Positions 23,048 to 38,000 of a DNA stretch of 64,000 nucleotides are shown one piece after another (positions within the stretch are counted from its first letter, which is position 1; each line of letters starts with the position of its first letter). The stretch comes from Phoronis australis (taxonomy: Eukaryota > Phoronida > Phoronidae), in the NCBI GenBank assembly GCA_002633005.1, contig NMRA01000412.1, positions 200,614-264,613 of the forward strand, read 5' to 3'. The notes beneath the pieces were generated by a model. That model was not told the DNA's origin. It saw only the letters and a list, made by a program, of their open reading frames with translations, and made no database searches. A program made the position numbers and the translations under genes.

Positions 23048-26000
23048 GTAAGTCTCTACCACTCCACTGCAAATGTTACTTTGTTTTGAAGCTTTGTGTA
23101 AGACTTGTGCACACTTTAATATCCGAAAGTCATAGATCTTTATAGTCACGGGTAAGCAAATAACTGTTCTGGAATTAATGGAACCGTTCACCGGTTATTA
23201 CCAAATGCCTAACCTTATGGCTTTCACCTTAGTGGCTCGTGGCCTTACAACAACTACAGCAGTCGTGAACGGATATCGCATGCGACAATGGGCTGGTACA
23301 GAGAGCCGGGGCTTAAAGAAGCATTCCAACTGAGGCCATCATGGCGTATTAGTATCTTGAAACAATGTACACACTTTATGCTAAAATCACTGGATTCTTG
23401 ATCACTTAATAACTAGTTTATCACGAGTTATCACGATCTGCACGAAAGGCAACACTAAACAGAATGTTTTATCTCTATTTAGACAATGGCTATATAGAAG
23501 GCAAAGAACTGGACAGCTTCTTGAGAGAATTTATAGCGAGCAATTTGCCAACAGAAACCACAGGAGAGGTTGGTTGACGAACATGGTGAAATATAGTTTA
23601 AGATTGCATCAGGCCCCTGACTGGGAATCCATTTATCAAATAGCTTACGCCCGATCGTGGTTAAAACGGTCGCAAGTAAGGGACAGGAAAAGTGATTAAG
23701 AACAATGTATCTTATTACTTAAAGCAGCTTTAGTTATTAAGCCTGTCCTTTCGGGCAAAAACAACGTTCTTCAAAAAGTGTTGACTTAAGCCACTTTCCG
23801 TTAAAGAATTGACCTTCTTTTGTTTCTTATCCAGTTTAGAAGTGATGTCTTGGCTCGTCTGGAACTAACAGTTCCTACTGAGTACTGATCGAAAGTCTCA
23901 CTCCGGTTGAGTATCACCCTAGCTCTGACTGAGCCTTAAGCGCGTTCAATGGGAAGCTGTTCTCGATAAGCACTGTACACGTACATGCATTGCATCAGAC
24001 CAAAATTTCAGGTCACTCCTAACCGGGCCAGTTCTTTTGTAGCTCGGAAGTCATTCTACATCTGGGTAAGGAATGTCCACTTTTGTGACCGTACAGAAGT
24101 CAAAACTTTAAAACGTACCAGGTTCGTACCTAAAGGTACCAAAAACCCACCTTCTCTCAAAAGCTACATTGTAGTCCACTACCATTATTAAACCAGTCTC
24201 AGCATTAAAGTATGGGTTAAGAACTCTAGGTTTGCTTGACCTAACAGAAGTTTGTAATTGTGGTTTTAAGCAATAGCGAACTGTCAGTTCCCTCATGCCC
24301 GAAATCACCACTCAAGTGTTTTTGACAGAAGGTGGCTTACAGAACCCCTAACTTCCATTTTCGCAATGCATTGCAAGATTGTCATACATGTACATGTACG
24401 ACTGGTCGTGCTCCGGCAAGGCATGCTTCTCTCATACTCCCATAGGACACTTGGTTAAATCAACTTTGTACATGTAATATCCACGTGTTACGAAACTATA
24501 AAAACTGTCGCGTTGTTATTCAGTTATCTCCAGAGATCACACGGGTTTCACTGGGAATAACGCACAGACAGAGATTAGTTACCGACTTGCAGTATCATGC
24601 ACGGATTTCAACTCTTTCAAATGTTAATTGATAAATGGTCTACTTGATATTCCACGATTAAAAAGACTTTTCACGGCAATTTACATTGTAGCCATATATG
24701 TTCGAACTTGAATTTACATTGTCACCGCATAATGTTCGAACCTTAACCGAACAGCGTTGAAGTTTTTAAACCGTACCATGTTCATCCGGGTTCTGAGCCA
24801 GAAAATTGATCAACTTCACTGTTACTGAATATTATTAGCAGAGCACAAACTAGAACTATTTGATGCAAATTATCTCAGCAATAACTAGCTGTTGTCAGCG
24901 TATTCTCAGAGACTATGTACTTTCGCTGAAGTGAGATTTAATGATGATTCCAGATATAGTTGTGTGAAGCGTAAGACCACTTTAAGCCACTTTTAACGAA
25001 TTATACATTCCGACAATGGTTTCTTATTTAGAGGTGTGAAACTGGCCGATAAGACTATGGAGTATCCTGACTTCTCCGGTGTCACCGTTGAAGACTGCTG
25101 AGCACTGCTATGGAGTGAAAACATTCAGAGATAGGATCAAATGATAACTTTGAAATGTTTAACCAATTTCATTCTTGCACAAAATATAGGCCTAAATGAA
25201 GAACCAAAAGCTTAAAGATATAAAAAAATAATACAGTGACCAACAATAAAAAATTCAGCGCTAAATAACGTAAACAAGAAAGGCACAGCTGTTCGGAACT
25301 GCAAATCTTGTCTCTACATATATACACTACAGGTTGGCTCGGGCAGTGGTCTTATTGTCCTGGCTACGGCCGGCGCTTTTGTCCAAAATATGTACATTGT
25401 ATAAAGTGTAAAGTTTGATGTTTTTCTGGCACCGAAGGTAACTTGATACGTTCCGATGGGACAAACTGACTCAACAAATCTCTTGGGCCTTATTTACAAT
25501 TTCGAAATTAAGATTTGTCACATATATTTTTATTTACATAAAATCTTATAGTTTGATATATTTGAAGAATCTCTTCAAGAGTAATCGTACGTATTCAATA
25601 AGGCTTTTAATAAACATACGTTGCATGTATTCACAAAGGAGAGACTCAGTGATCCTTTTTATGGAGCAATCAGACACATATGTTGTTTCATATACATGTA
25701 TGAAGGTTGAACAAAGCTTACAATCCTTGTTAATCTGAACAGCTGTGAAGAACAATCCTTTATTTGCATAATTGACAAGCATTATACATGTAATTGCTAG
25801 TTGCGGCGTCAATTCAAGAGCTTTAACTAAGCTAGCCTTATCGTTGGAACAAGGAACGCTTCGATCCCGGGGGTTTTCTATTATAGTTTACACTAGCTAG
25901 GAGGAAGCTGGAAATTTAGGATAGCCACCCGACAAGAGAATGGGGTCAAAGAAAGGTTGGCATTTGTTGAATGCATAAATGAAAAAGTCGTCTTTTCGTT

Positions 26001-29000
26001 TGAGTTTCTTCCAGAGACACATAACCCACAACTTTTAAGGAGTTAGTTACAGAAACGTAGCCAGTTCTTTCCATAGAAATTCTTGGACAACTGAGTTCTT
26101 AACTGAAACAAGGTATTTGTGAAAATAAGTATTTGTTCTGCAATCAAAGTTTTAAAAGTACAATCGATATCAAAATCCTTAGCGTAGTTGGAAAAGGGAG
26201 TTATTAGCGTTTCGGATTCCTAAAAGAAATCGGAAATACACCTTTTACTGGGTGTATAATTTTGGCAAAAAAGACACCCATTTGTTGGGAAACCTGTCGT
26301 GAAAAAGTCACCTCGTTGAGCGCCACGCCCCGTATACTTCGCCTGTGGGTGTACATGTGTACCTGTATAGGTTTTGACTCGGTGTTCTCACTATCGCCCG
26401 TAGCGTGAATACAAAGACATGCACACTGCAGTGCGAGAACTGTAATGCTTATCTAAGTTTTGTTTACAGCTGATTCCGGAAAAAGCAGTCGACTACCTGA
26501 GAAACGTATTCATGGATATGTACGACGAAAATTCTGACGACCGCATAGAAATATCAGAAGTAAGCATTTGAACAAAACTTCCAGTCACGATACACGCACG
26601 TGTACAATGATGGTGATCATAATGAAGCCATTAAAATTATGTTGAACCTTATCGGCAAATCTGTGTACTTATCCAGATATCAACAAAACAATAGATTTCA
26701 AATATATAAAAAATAATTGCAGGCAGTCTGATACACGTTGTACCAGACGTGCGCAGATTTTAACTTAATAAAAGTGATTATTTTCAGGGAGTGCAAAGCC
26801 ATTAATTGTCACGTGACCATGTCTTTTCGGTAAACTTCTTACATGGATTTGTCATTTACATTGACTCCTACATCTGCTAACGCACAGGCGAGGTCCAGAC
26901 ACCCCAGCCATTATTATGCGCAACGCTATATGCCGGAAGCGTCTGGACTTTTGTTCGGTCAGTGATAGTCACTCATACTGTGTTTCCAGGTACGAACAGA
27001 ACTAATCGAGTTTTGGGAGCAGGGACATAAAATGTAACAAACAACTCTGGCTATCGAGGAATAAAACCGCTCTTTGAAGAAGTACAGATTTTCAAGAATC
27101 AATGATTGCACATATACGTAGAACAAAAAATCAGCTCACTATAATTGAATTTACGCCTGCCAAAATAAACTTGCAATAGTCCCAACTCATATATATATAT
27201 ATTCACCACATTAGGCGTGTGCACAAAAGATAAGGAAATGAACTGTTTGGACTCTCTGAGTAAAGAGTTGACCCAAGCGGGTATTCAATGTAAATGACAA
27301 ATTCGTTTTATGTTCTGCAAACAGAAAGGTAAATTGAAAACAAAATAACAGTCAACAACATGACCGCACATTTCATTTGACAGAAATGTCTAAGACCAAA
27401 TCTCAAAAACGGTGTAACCGCTTCTAAATTACTATCATTTTCGTTTTATGCGGCTTTTGATTGTTTAAGAAAGTTCACGAAAATGATAAAAGATCTAAAT
27501 TTAATAGTCTACCATACAAAAGTTGAGCATTTGCTGACAATTTTTACTAGCGTTTTGAAGAGTAGTGCGTATAATATAGTATCTGAAAGTTTTGTATTAA
27601 TCCAATCAGCCATTTTCGAGATATCATGTTCCGAAGTTACCCTACTTTGGTCAATGGTCCTACATAACCCTAAAGCTTTCACAAATGCTCATTCAGTGCG
27701 TACAGTGAATTTATTGGTACTATCTTTTGCAAAATTAGAATCGAGATGGAGTTTTGTTCCACTTCATTTGACGTCATGGCTACTGGTTAACGTGAGCTCG
27801 CCCAGCAGTTTGTCAGACATGCTAGTTTTCCACGTGCTACAGGTCTTATGCAATGTTATGTGAGAAGACGTCGATCTAGTCCAATTTTTCTGCAAAATTT
27901 GGTGACCCGCAAGTTGTCTATTAATTTGCAAAAATACATGTAAACCGAGCTTGAGTTACCTCTCCCTTCCCAGTTCAATTTATTTGAAGGACGTTCGGCA
28001 GAGTTTTAATCTATAGTTGATTTTCAAAAATTGATATTTTGGTCTTTGCCTACAAAACCTACAAAATTAAAATGGGGTTTACAGAATTATTTGTCCGTTA
28101 TAGTTGCCAAATCAGACAAAATGGTAATTGAAATGCAACATCTAAATTAAATTAATGGTTGGGATCGTTTTAATTCCGTGTCAAGATGTCAGTTTTAAGA
28201 TTCAACCGTTTATCCAATTTTTTCAGTTTAGTGATTTTCTTACGACGACACAAGTTAAAGCTTTTTACGCGCTCACGCATACATACATGCACGTGGATGC
28301 ATATTGACGTAATCTGTGTGTAATCTATGTTGTTGTGGAGCGACGGATGACCTCGATATTTGGACCGATCCGACTACCGATGTGCCACCTAGTGGCAATT
28401 TTAGCCTTTACGTTTGCCTCTGTACATGTATGTTCGGAGTTCCATTATATATTTTAATAAAATTTGGCAAATACGATTTTGTCAGCAGACAACGACGCCT
28501 TCTCATTTTCGAACACATTCTGCGCCATCTTTACTATGTAGGAGTCCGTTTCTTGTCGCCCTTCTATTTATCCGTCAATCTGCTTGATAGATCAATATGT
28601 AACTCAGCAGATACGTTCTGCCAGGAAGACCACAGATGACGTCAATTTTCAGACGGGTACTGGTCCGACTACTGAACTAGGCACCCCCAGTGCTAATAAC
28701 GCTTTTTGCGTTCAATGCTGCATCACCTTAAATGCAAATGTTGTCTACCGACAACGGAAGACGATGACTTCCGGATGGAACTGCAGACTACCGCTACGTG
28801 TCCCAAAGCAGTTTTATTTTTCTGTTTGACTTTGTATCTCAATATCTTTGACAGATTTTAATGCAATATGGTGAATACATTTATAACGTGGGAACAGCGG
28901 AGCCTTTTCACTTTCGATTTTTGATATATTCTGCACCATAGAGCGTCGATTTTTATGATTTTTACGAACACACCTACATGTACAAGGCATACCGGTTGTG

Positions 29001-32000
29001 GTGTAGTCTTGTGCGCATTTCAACGCTTTGCGTCGCTCTGATGTGGATTTTGAATACATTAAACTTCACCGTTTTGGCCTCTTCACAAACAGTTGGCTAT
29101 TTTTATGATTCTAATCATCACCCCTATAAGCATATCGTTTACGATGTAGTCGAGGGCGCATTTTAACGCTTTGCGTCGTTTTGAGTTTGAATACCTGAAA
29201 TTTCAATGTTCTGGCTTCTTCTTAGCCCGTAATTTTTTAAAATATTTTATTTTTCTGCGCTCATGATTTCTATGAAATACGATAAATAAGGGATCACGGT
29301 TTTTTAGCAATGTAAGCTCAAACAGCTTCACATAAGTACGCCAATTTCAAAATTACAATCGCCTAGCTGCTTAACTCTTGATGGTGCGGACAAATGCTAT
29401 GTCGATGAGATTGTGAAATTATTTTAGTCGACTGCAACAATCGAGATTCTTTAATATATAAAAAAATTCCAACGGATTGTCAAATTTAATATCCGTCTAA
29501 TATCATGCCTAATTTCAAGTTTAATGTGACTGAACTGTAAAATTTGGTGGGGCGTACTATCATTTAAAGCCATAATTTCGGCGAAAGCAGTAGATGGGGC
29601 AATAATCGTAGGTACGTCAGTGTCAAGACGACAATGGGAAGTGGAAAACCATCTCAGAGAAGTTACAAGTAGGGTTGGCCGGCGTGGGGATTAAAACACT
29701 AGTCTAAGGCTGACCTCACTGTTAAGTGTTTACTGTTCCAATGTATAGTTGAAATCCGTTTTGTGTTGTCTTACCGACCTTTTGGACGTGAACTGAGTGT
29801 TGTACTTTGTGTTGTTAACATATTTTTATTTACCGCTTAGTTAGTGCACATGTTGCCAGTCGACGAAACATTTCAAGCGCTGTTTCCTATTGGAGCGTTG
29901 CCTTCAAGCGCTGATTTCATGAAGGTAAACTCGCACAGTTGTGGCTCTCAAATATTTCACTTGCATGCTCAGTAGTGCAAGGTTTCCACGAGACCGCACA
30001 AATGTCATACCCAGCACCAGAGGCAATGTCTTCTCGCACTACACTCGTTTGCACGATGCTGCCACTTTCTTGAGCGGTTGTTCATTTTCTAAAATTTTAT
30101 GGATTTATCTACGTTTGGTAACCTGAGTTTTATCAACACAGTCAACTTTATTCTAGAACTGACGGCAACGCAAAAACGTTCTTGTTGGACTGTTTTGGCT
30201 GTTTAAAACTTGTTTCTATTTATCAATTTCTCAAGGTTTATAGGCCTTCTACATTTTAATTATCTCTATAACAGATTCCACTGAGATCGTATTATTCACG
30301 TACGGGTGTTTACAGGATCACACTGACGTATGTTTGACAAAAGGTAACCATATATTTTCTGACATTCATTTCATGTGTTTTCTCGAAACCAAAATACATG
30401 GAAATAGACAGCGCACAGAAAGAAAATGGCGACATTTCCTTTAGAGCACATGCAGCTGTTATATGGTGGCTATGTAAATAAACTCTTCACGAGCTCTTGC
30501 TCAGGAAACACGCTGTGAGCGGACCCAGAATCTTAGCCATAGAGCGCCAAACGGATGAACAAACATGCAGGTACCGTACATGAGGAGGCAGTGTGGCCTA
30601 GTGTGATAGGTGCCCGCTTTCTTTATTCGAGGTCGTAGGTTCGAGTCCCACTGGACCACACTGCTATACCCTTGAGTCAGGTTTCTAGCTCCTCAGCTCG
30701 GTTTTAACTACATGTATATACCCTACATCAATAAAGCATAAAAATGGTTCCAGGTGGTCTGTGCAATGGGTCAACTTGCGCGGCATGCGCACGTCTGGTA
30801 CAACGTGTATCAGACCGCCTGCAATTATTGTTTTTCATATACACAACGGGAGCCTTCATGATTCTGCGTTTCAGTTGCACACAAATGACTGAGCAGGGTG
30901 CCCAAGTACTTCGCATCTAGATCCGCTTCTGCATGTGCTTCTGAAGCTTCTCTTTCGTCGTTTCTTAAGATGACACAATAGCAATAGGGCATGTGCTAAC
31001 CAATCTTCTCTCATTCAAGCTGGCAGAGATATTACCTATGGAGGAGAATTTCTTGTTTTTGTTCCGCAACGACAACCCCCTGGCCTCGAGCGTGGAGTTT
31101 ATGCAGGTTTGGTGATTTATGAAATGCATTTTTATTGTTCTAAAGTCCAGTTGGAACATAATTTATAGCTCAACACGGTGGAGGATTTACTATACATGTA
31201 CAGTGTATATGTGTCGCATGTTCACAATTGTCTGACTCTCTGGCTTGGACAAGGATGGGACACAAGAAGGCCGTCGTGGACCTGCTGTTCATGGCAAAAC
31301 GTTATCATTCAATGAATTACGCGTATTCCGCTTTGCTGGTCTATCACGACTGGCCTCCCTGTTGAATATTTAATGTAACAAGTGATGCCACTTGATGGGT
31401 GAATTTATGAGGGTACTTTTCAGTGTTTATGTACTGTCCTCAATATTTAAGCCCAAGATCCATCAGAGCACTTCTAGTCATTCTGGTTGGCATGGCACGA
31501 GTTACCAAGTGGCAAGACCGTGCGTCATAGTTCATCTAGAAACGCCAAACAAGACATGTTCAAATCGGCATTATGCGAGACTGATCAAATTAGTTCGACA
31601 AAGAGACAGTTTACGAAAACGCGAAGCTGGAGAACTTGTAAACAGCCTTTGATGTGTGCTATTACAATAACGTCATTTTTTTCGTCTGAAATTACAGGCC
31701 GCATGTGGTTACACTGGATGATAATCTGACCGGATATCACTATTAAGATAATGAACACGATGCGTGTCAGGCTTTTAATGCAAACCTGAAACCGAAATTC
31801 CGCGGTCAAAGGGGGGTGTAATATTCGTCAAGCAAACTTGCATATGCAATCGCTGGTTGCAATGAATGCAACTGCTTCTCTGCTTGAACTGATCAAAATA
31901 CGTATGCTCTATCATTTTATTAGTATTGCTGAGACACTAAACAAATTTTAATAAAATTGATACATAAAGTTGAAATGCGCTACATTTATTAATAGCAAGC

Positions 32001-35000
32001 TATTAGACGATATGTGTGTACATATTCTTTTCCCATCATGGTATTTTCTTCATATTTTTGACTATTATTGAACCCTTGCTTCAGTCGTGATATGACATAC
32101 AGTACAGTACGGAGACCTCTATCGGAAGGGTTACGCGTGTGTCCTTTCAGTGTATGACCAAAGAGTCTTCTTTGATATGAATGTTAGTCTATTGACATTC
32201 TTTTGTGCCAGGTGTGGAAACGATTTGATAAAGACAAAAGTGGCTACATAGAAGCAGACGAACTAAAGGTAATGGCATATTTCAAGTCTGAAGTTCAAAA
32301 AGAATCATGAATATCTGAATTGCTTGACACGAATACGATTATTATTCCGGATTTCACAGAGACACTCGAATCTCGCTGTATTTACTACATAGTCGCAATA
32401 TCCACCAAGCACTGTTGTAGCCTAGTTTTCGCACCATTGCACATGTTATTTGTTGTCGTATTCTCGGCTGCATTACTCTTTTCGTCCTTCCAATGCCAAC
32501 GGAGTATCACTGCTGTGCTGTGGGTTGCAACTACGACGGCAGAAATTTAGTTAAACTTGTAGATGCGTGATGTTAGGTTATTCGCCTTCTCGACCTGACC
32601 AAAGGCAAGAGAATACAAAGCGATATGATAAAGCAAGTTAGTCGGGTTGATTTTTAAGCCAACAGAACCCCTTCTTGAAGATACCCTTTCCAATTCTATA
32701 TTTTCAAACAGTTGGAATAGGGGATATTTCCAGGACCACACACCTGAACAGTTCCCGACGTTGACTTTTGAAATAGTGTCTGATATTCCAAAGCGAAACG
32801 GATGAATACAACGTCGCGCTTTTCTACCTCCGGGACAAAGGAGAGTGCTATCGCTATGTAATCCGGGAAGGCCTTATTATTGAAATATGCAGAATCGGTA
32901 GTTGGCTCTTCGATGATTGTAACGGTTTTCTGACTGTCACAGGATGGGAGAACATGAGGTCAATAATGTATTCACACCCTTCTGAACACGCCGTCTACTG
33001 ACAAAGCACCATTTCCCTCACGGTAAACAATGTCCTTCACTGTTGCATAAAACGTCAAATCTTCTTCCTGGATAACCTGAGTTTTGGCGCATTGAACAAC
33101 AATGGCAACGTGGCATACTGTGGCGTTATTCTTGTTATTCACTGTATTATATTTTGCATCAGCGCTGCCACGTTCATAGGTCGTTTGCCCACATGAGTCC
33201 AGGGACAAATGTTTGTACTCGAAGTGAAACTCGACATCATTTTTAACATGATCTATTCTCATTACGGCGTTTTCCCGTAATTTTGCTCCCAACTTGTTCG
33301 ATTCTATAGCCCAACAACAAGTTGGGAAGTTTACCCCTGTAGCCAATATGTTACACGACTGATTAACTACATTCTGGCACTTATGGTAGGAGGGCCAGCT
33401 CTCTTTTGTTCAATAATTGCTCTAATCTCCAATAAGATCGTATTTACCCTAACTGGGCTTTGGTGTTAAAAATAAAAGTTAAGTTATAACATAACTGAAC
33501 AAGAAACAATAGCATTTCTGAAATCTTCGTCAAATGGTGATCGTGTTTAGTTTTTGAATCGCCAAAATCCCCCAAATGCCACCGAAGTTACGACAATGTA
33601 TTCTTTCCGAATACATCAATTCACTCTGAGTTTGACTGTGTTCACGACACGTGGTCTGTAATAAACCTGGTAGATAATTAGCCTGCTTGTTGTCATAACA
33701 GACAAAAGAGTGTGCTTGGCAGTTAACAAAGAAGCTAGATGTTATCACACGCTCAGAACCCCCAACCGTCTGGTAAAGTCACTGAACGGGAAAACGCTGT
33801 CATGTACTTTTGTGTAAACTGAAGATAAATGTCTATTGTGTATCCGAGTACATCATGGTTTATGCAAATACGTTTCTGGTCCAAGTTTGCACTTGATAAC
33901 CCCGAGATTCCTACCACAAACTCGAGTAAAAACTCGAGATTTCGAGTTCAGATTCTAAGTTTTAGTCTTAATTCGGGGATGAGCAATTGCAAAACAGAAT
34001 AAGACAGTGACACGTATTTACACAAGTCACTACGTAATCTAGCATAGAATAACAGACACAAATCTCGAGTTCACACAAAAGTAGAATATAAAATGCCAAA
34101 ATTAATTTCTAGTTCGCTTTAGAGTAAAATGGTTTAATCCCAGGCCCTAATCTTTTATAGGTAACGCGGTCATTTCTTGAAATTCTTTAGGCAACCGTGG
34201 TCTATGAAGGTTGGACGTTCGTTTTTTTGAATGAATGGAATCAAGTTTACATCAGTAGGCCTACTAATATCCCCCTGGTACAAAAAAAAAACTTTGCCTT
34301 CGCAATAACGACCGTCTCAGTCACGCGACAGGATTTACGACAATTGATGAAACGAGCCTGCTCCCATCACCAACAAACTTTATTCGAGACTCACTGGCCT
34401 TGAGCCCTGGTCGAGATTATATTTATTCCTATTCTTTCGTCGGTTTATATTACAGAGCTTCCTTCAGTACTTATTAAAGGAGGCCAGGAAGGACGCCGAT
34501 GTCACCGAAGAACAACTTATTCAGTACACGGACACTATGGTTGGTTCCTGGGTCACTAATTTGCCGTTGTCTAAACTATAATTATTCTTTCAAAATATGT
34601 ATTCGTTTATGCTATGTCGACGACTGTGGGAACCTTTATATGTATTCATAGGTCGATTTGACCAGACACACAAGTCGACATTTAGCTCATAATTATTCTA
34701 TCAAGCTCTATAAAACAAAAAGTGTAGAAAGTGCACACATCCGAAGCACAATTGTCGTAATTTGTCTTTGCGGAATAGTTAGATTGCAAACTGTAGAAAC
34801 TTCATAAATTAAAAATTACTATTTATTTAGTGTTATAACAACTAGCACAGCTGTAGGCCAACGATATTTTTACCTGGTTAATAAGTTAAATTCAATTACG
34901 TTCATATCAAAGACAGATAAACATACCAGTAAGTTTCTTTGGAATTAAAGTCCGAACTCCACCCTCACTTATCGGACCTTACATGAAAGATTTTCAATTA

Positions 35001-38000
35001 TTAATGTCACATTTCATGGCGTAACTAGTGATATGAAATGCTACATAAATTATGAGAGATATCGGCAGTGATTTATATAATACCTTCAGTACCTAAAAGC
35101 TTCAAACGCCCTGTCCGTTTTGACAAGCCACGAAGAACAACATGCGTCAAAGGGACATTATTGGTTTTACTACCAGAAACGAATTTTTGTGGTTATTGTT
35201 GCATGGGATGGGCGTTTTGAAGTTAACAATTTTGTTCAGAGCTATAAAATATAAAACTGTTGTGTTTTTGAGATTTTATTACGTATTGTCAGTCTTTGCC
35301 TTAATTGTCTGCCAGAAATAAATGAGGACCGGTCATTTTATCAATTACGCATACGATACTGTGGGCCATTAATCTTGTCTTTTATCATATTTATCCTCTT
35401 CACTATCGTCATGTTCAAAATGCCTTATGCTGTACTAGAATCTACTATTCCTTGACTCGAAGGTGGGGGAACACTCTTGCTCTCCCGGTCGCCTCCAGTG
35501 TCCACACTTCTCTAGTCGTCAGTCATTTTCGTGGGAGGGTCCAAGAATCATACATGTACGTCTAACAATAGTCCGAATAGTAATGATCTCCGCGCCAAAC
35601 CGCGTTTTCATTGTACAGTACATGTATTCTTACAAATTGTGCTTCACAGGATTTCCACGAATTTGAGAGTCACTACAGTTTGTGCTAACCTACGGAACAC
35701 AAATTGTTACAACCGAGAATGACGACAGTTTGTGCTTCGAAGATGTGCACAAACTGTGATAAATTGTGGATTGCTACAGCATTTGCATTTGCTTCAATTT
35801 ATGGCTCAACAAATCGCTCGGACAAGCTCAACATTCTCAGGGCACCACAATATTACTTATTCTCTGCAATACGCACATTATCTCGTTGTGCCGCCTATAA
35901 AATAAATTAGTTAAAATAGTAACACGGAAAACAACGACGACCGTTTCATTGCGTTGTAAGCAGAGAAGTGATAGGTAAATGATACAACATGCAACAAATT
36001 TCATTTATTTTACTTGCTGGCTCTAGTCCTTAAAGTATACCAAAGCATGTGCCTCAGAAAAGAAATCTTTATGTGCCGAACCGTTGCATACCTGATGAGT
36101 AAGTTTAAGTCCCTAACTTATCGTTCAGGGCGTCGACAGATCGTCCCATTACCTAAAGCCATCGATTTAAAAGAGAATGCCACCCGATTTAATTAATATT
36201 TTTTACCGTCTTAAGCGGTCTATATCCACCTAACCTCGCATTCGGTGGATCTTACCCTCTGAGGTGTCGCGTTAACCTGAGTGTGAGGAAGGTGAGAAAG
36301 GACACAGCGACGTCAGTGGTTCTTCTGCAGAATGAGTGCCGCTATGGTGTGTTGTATGGTTCCCGCTAGTGCGAACTATGAAGCTGCGAGGAAAGCGGGT
36401 ATATCGTTCATTTGATTTCCTCGAGAGCCCATAATGCTTCGGAAGTGACTCGCGGTAGTGAAGAATGAAAAGTACGCCGTTAATACCAAGAATGTGGCCG
36501 TGAAACTTCTCCGTGTATGTCTGGGTTTTTGATCATGGAGAATTGTAGTTGGCCATGAAAACATAAACAACTACAATTAATTCAAGGCGTGAGAGCGTAC
36601 CGTTTTATATGACCCTAACCAAGTTTATATAAAACGTAAAAAAGTCTGTCTCATTAGATACAATTTTTAATGCCTTGGAGTGTTCGTGAGTGCAAATATT
36701 TTGAGAAGCCAGTAATGAATAAATCACTGCGTTACCGGCTTTAGATGAAATAAACTTGAGTAATTGACCGTGTAGCGAGGCCGTGTGAGCGCATGCTAAT
36801 TAAGTGTTTGCTAACAGAAAGCTGTTGTGAAACAATAACTCGATTTTATATCCTATGGTCAGATGTTAGAGGAATCTTTGTATAAATATTCATATAGATT
36901 ATTCGACGAATCATTGTTGCTGTACAACTTTGGCCCTGACGGGCTGTGGAGTGGAAGAGTAACCTGATTTAGCGGCCCCTGACGAGCTAGTAAGTAGATT
37001 TTCAGTTTCGCGGCTAATTCACCAAAATAATCACGTGCACATATTTTCTCTGGCGCACTAGTATAGTCTTTTCGTGACTGGAAGTTTAGTTTCCAACTTT
37101 GGCTGGTTTATGTTCGTGATGTCTTCAGTCCGCTCCGCAATGGGCATGATCGGGTTCCGAGCCTCTGGCCGGGATAGGTAGGCCTAGCAAGCATTTTGTG
37201 CGTTTAGAACTGAAAAAAAATCGCAAGTCTAGAATTAAAACACACGGCTATGTTGTCCTATCTGTATTTCACGGACGAATAGTTTGAATTTATCACCGAA
37301 CAGACCCCAAACTCCAGAGACCGATCTTGGTAAATTGACTTACCGAACTTTGTAAGCAACGGTACGTTCAAATACCCAACAGCGAAACAAAGTAACACGT
37401 TTATTCAAAAACTCGATGTATTTGTAAGGGTTTTACGTCAAATTTTGATGATTTATTGGTGTAAAACGATGAATTTAAGCGAGAAGCTGACAACAGTAAG
37501 CATGTTGTGAACTGCTGAACAGACTGCGTTCGAACCTCTGACGTCATTGGTTAATTTCAACCGGTGTCAGGTAAAAGAGTTGTACTTGCTGTCATTGAGT
37601 GGAACTACTCGATCTAAATTGATATAAACTAGATTGTTTTTGGGTGGCATTCTCCTTTAAATAACGCTGGCCANTTCAAATACCAAACAGCGAAATAAAG
37701 TAACACGTTTATTCAAAAACTCGATGTATTTGTAAGGGTTTTACGTCAAATTTTGATGATTTATTGGTGTAAAACGATGAATTTAAGCGAGAAGCTGACA
37801 ACAGTAAGCATGTTGTGAACTGCTGAACAGACTGCGTTCGAACCTCTGACGTCATTGGTTAATTTCAACCGGTGTCAGGTAAAAGAGTTGTACTTGCTGT
37901 CATTGAGTGGAACTACTCGATCTAAATTGATATAAACTAGATTGTTTCTGGGTGGCATTCTCCTTTAAATAACGCTGGCCAATCCTTGTAACTGGGCTGG

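Larger units (their letters stand above)
26560..31019 (+). other. calbindin-like intron 3, repeat-bearing
   Basis: 4.5 kb. Holds the inverted repeat pair 26711/30834, a TA run at 27189-27202, a partial direct duplication near 29000-29220 and a tRNA-like SINE head at 30598-30668. A 126-aa ORF at 27483-27863 has no recognised domain. Confidence 0.5.

Noticed and set aside
27483-27863. 126-aa ORF in calbindin intron 3
   Set aside because: Hydrophobic, low-information translation, no splice signals and no family resemblance.
30598-30668. Functional tRNA gene
   Set aside because: A- and B-boxes are good, but extra bases between T-arm and acceptor prevent a normal cloverleaf.
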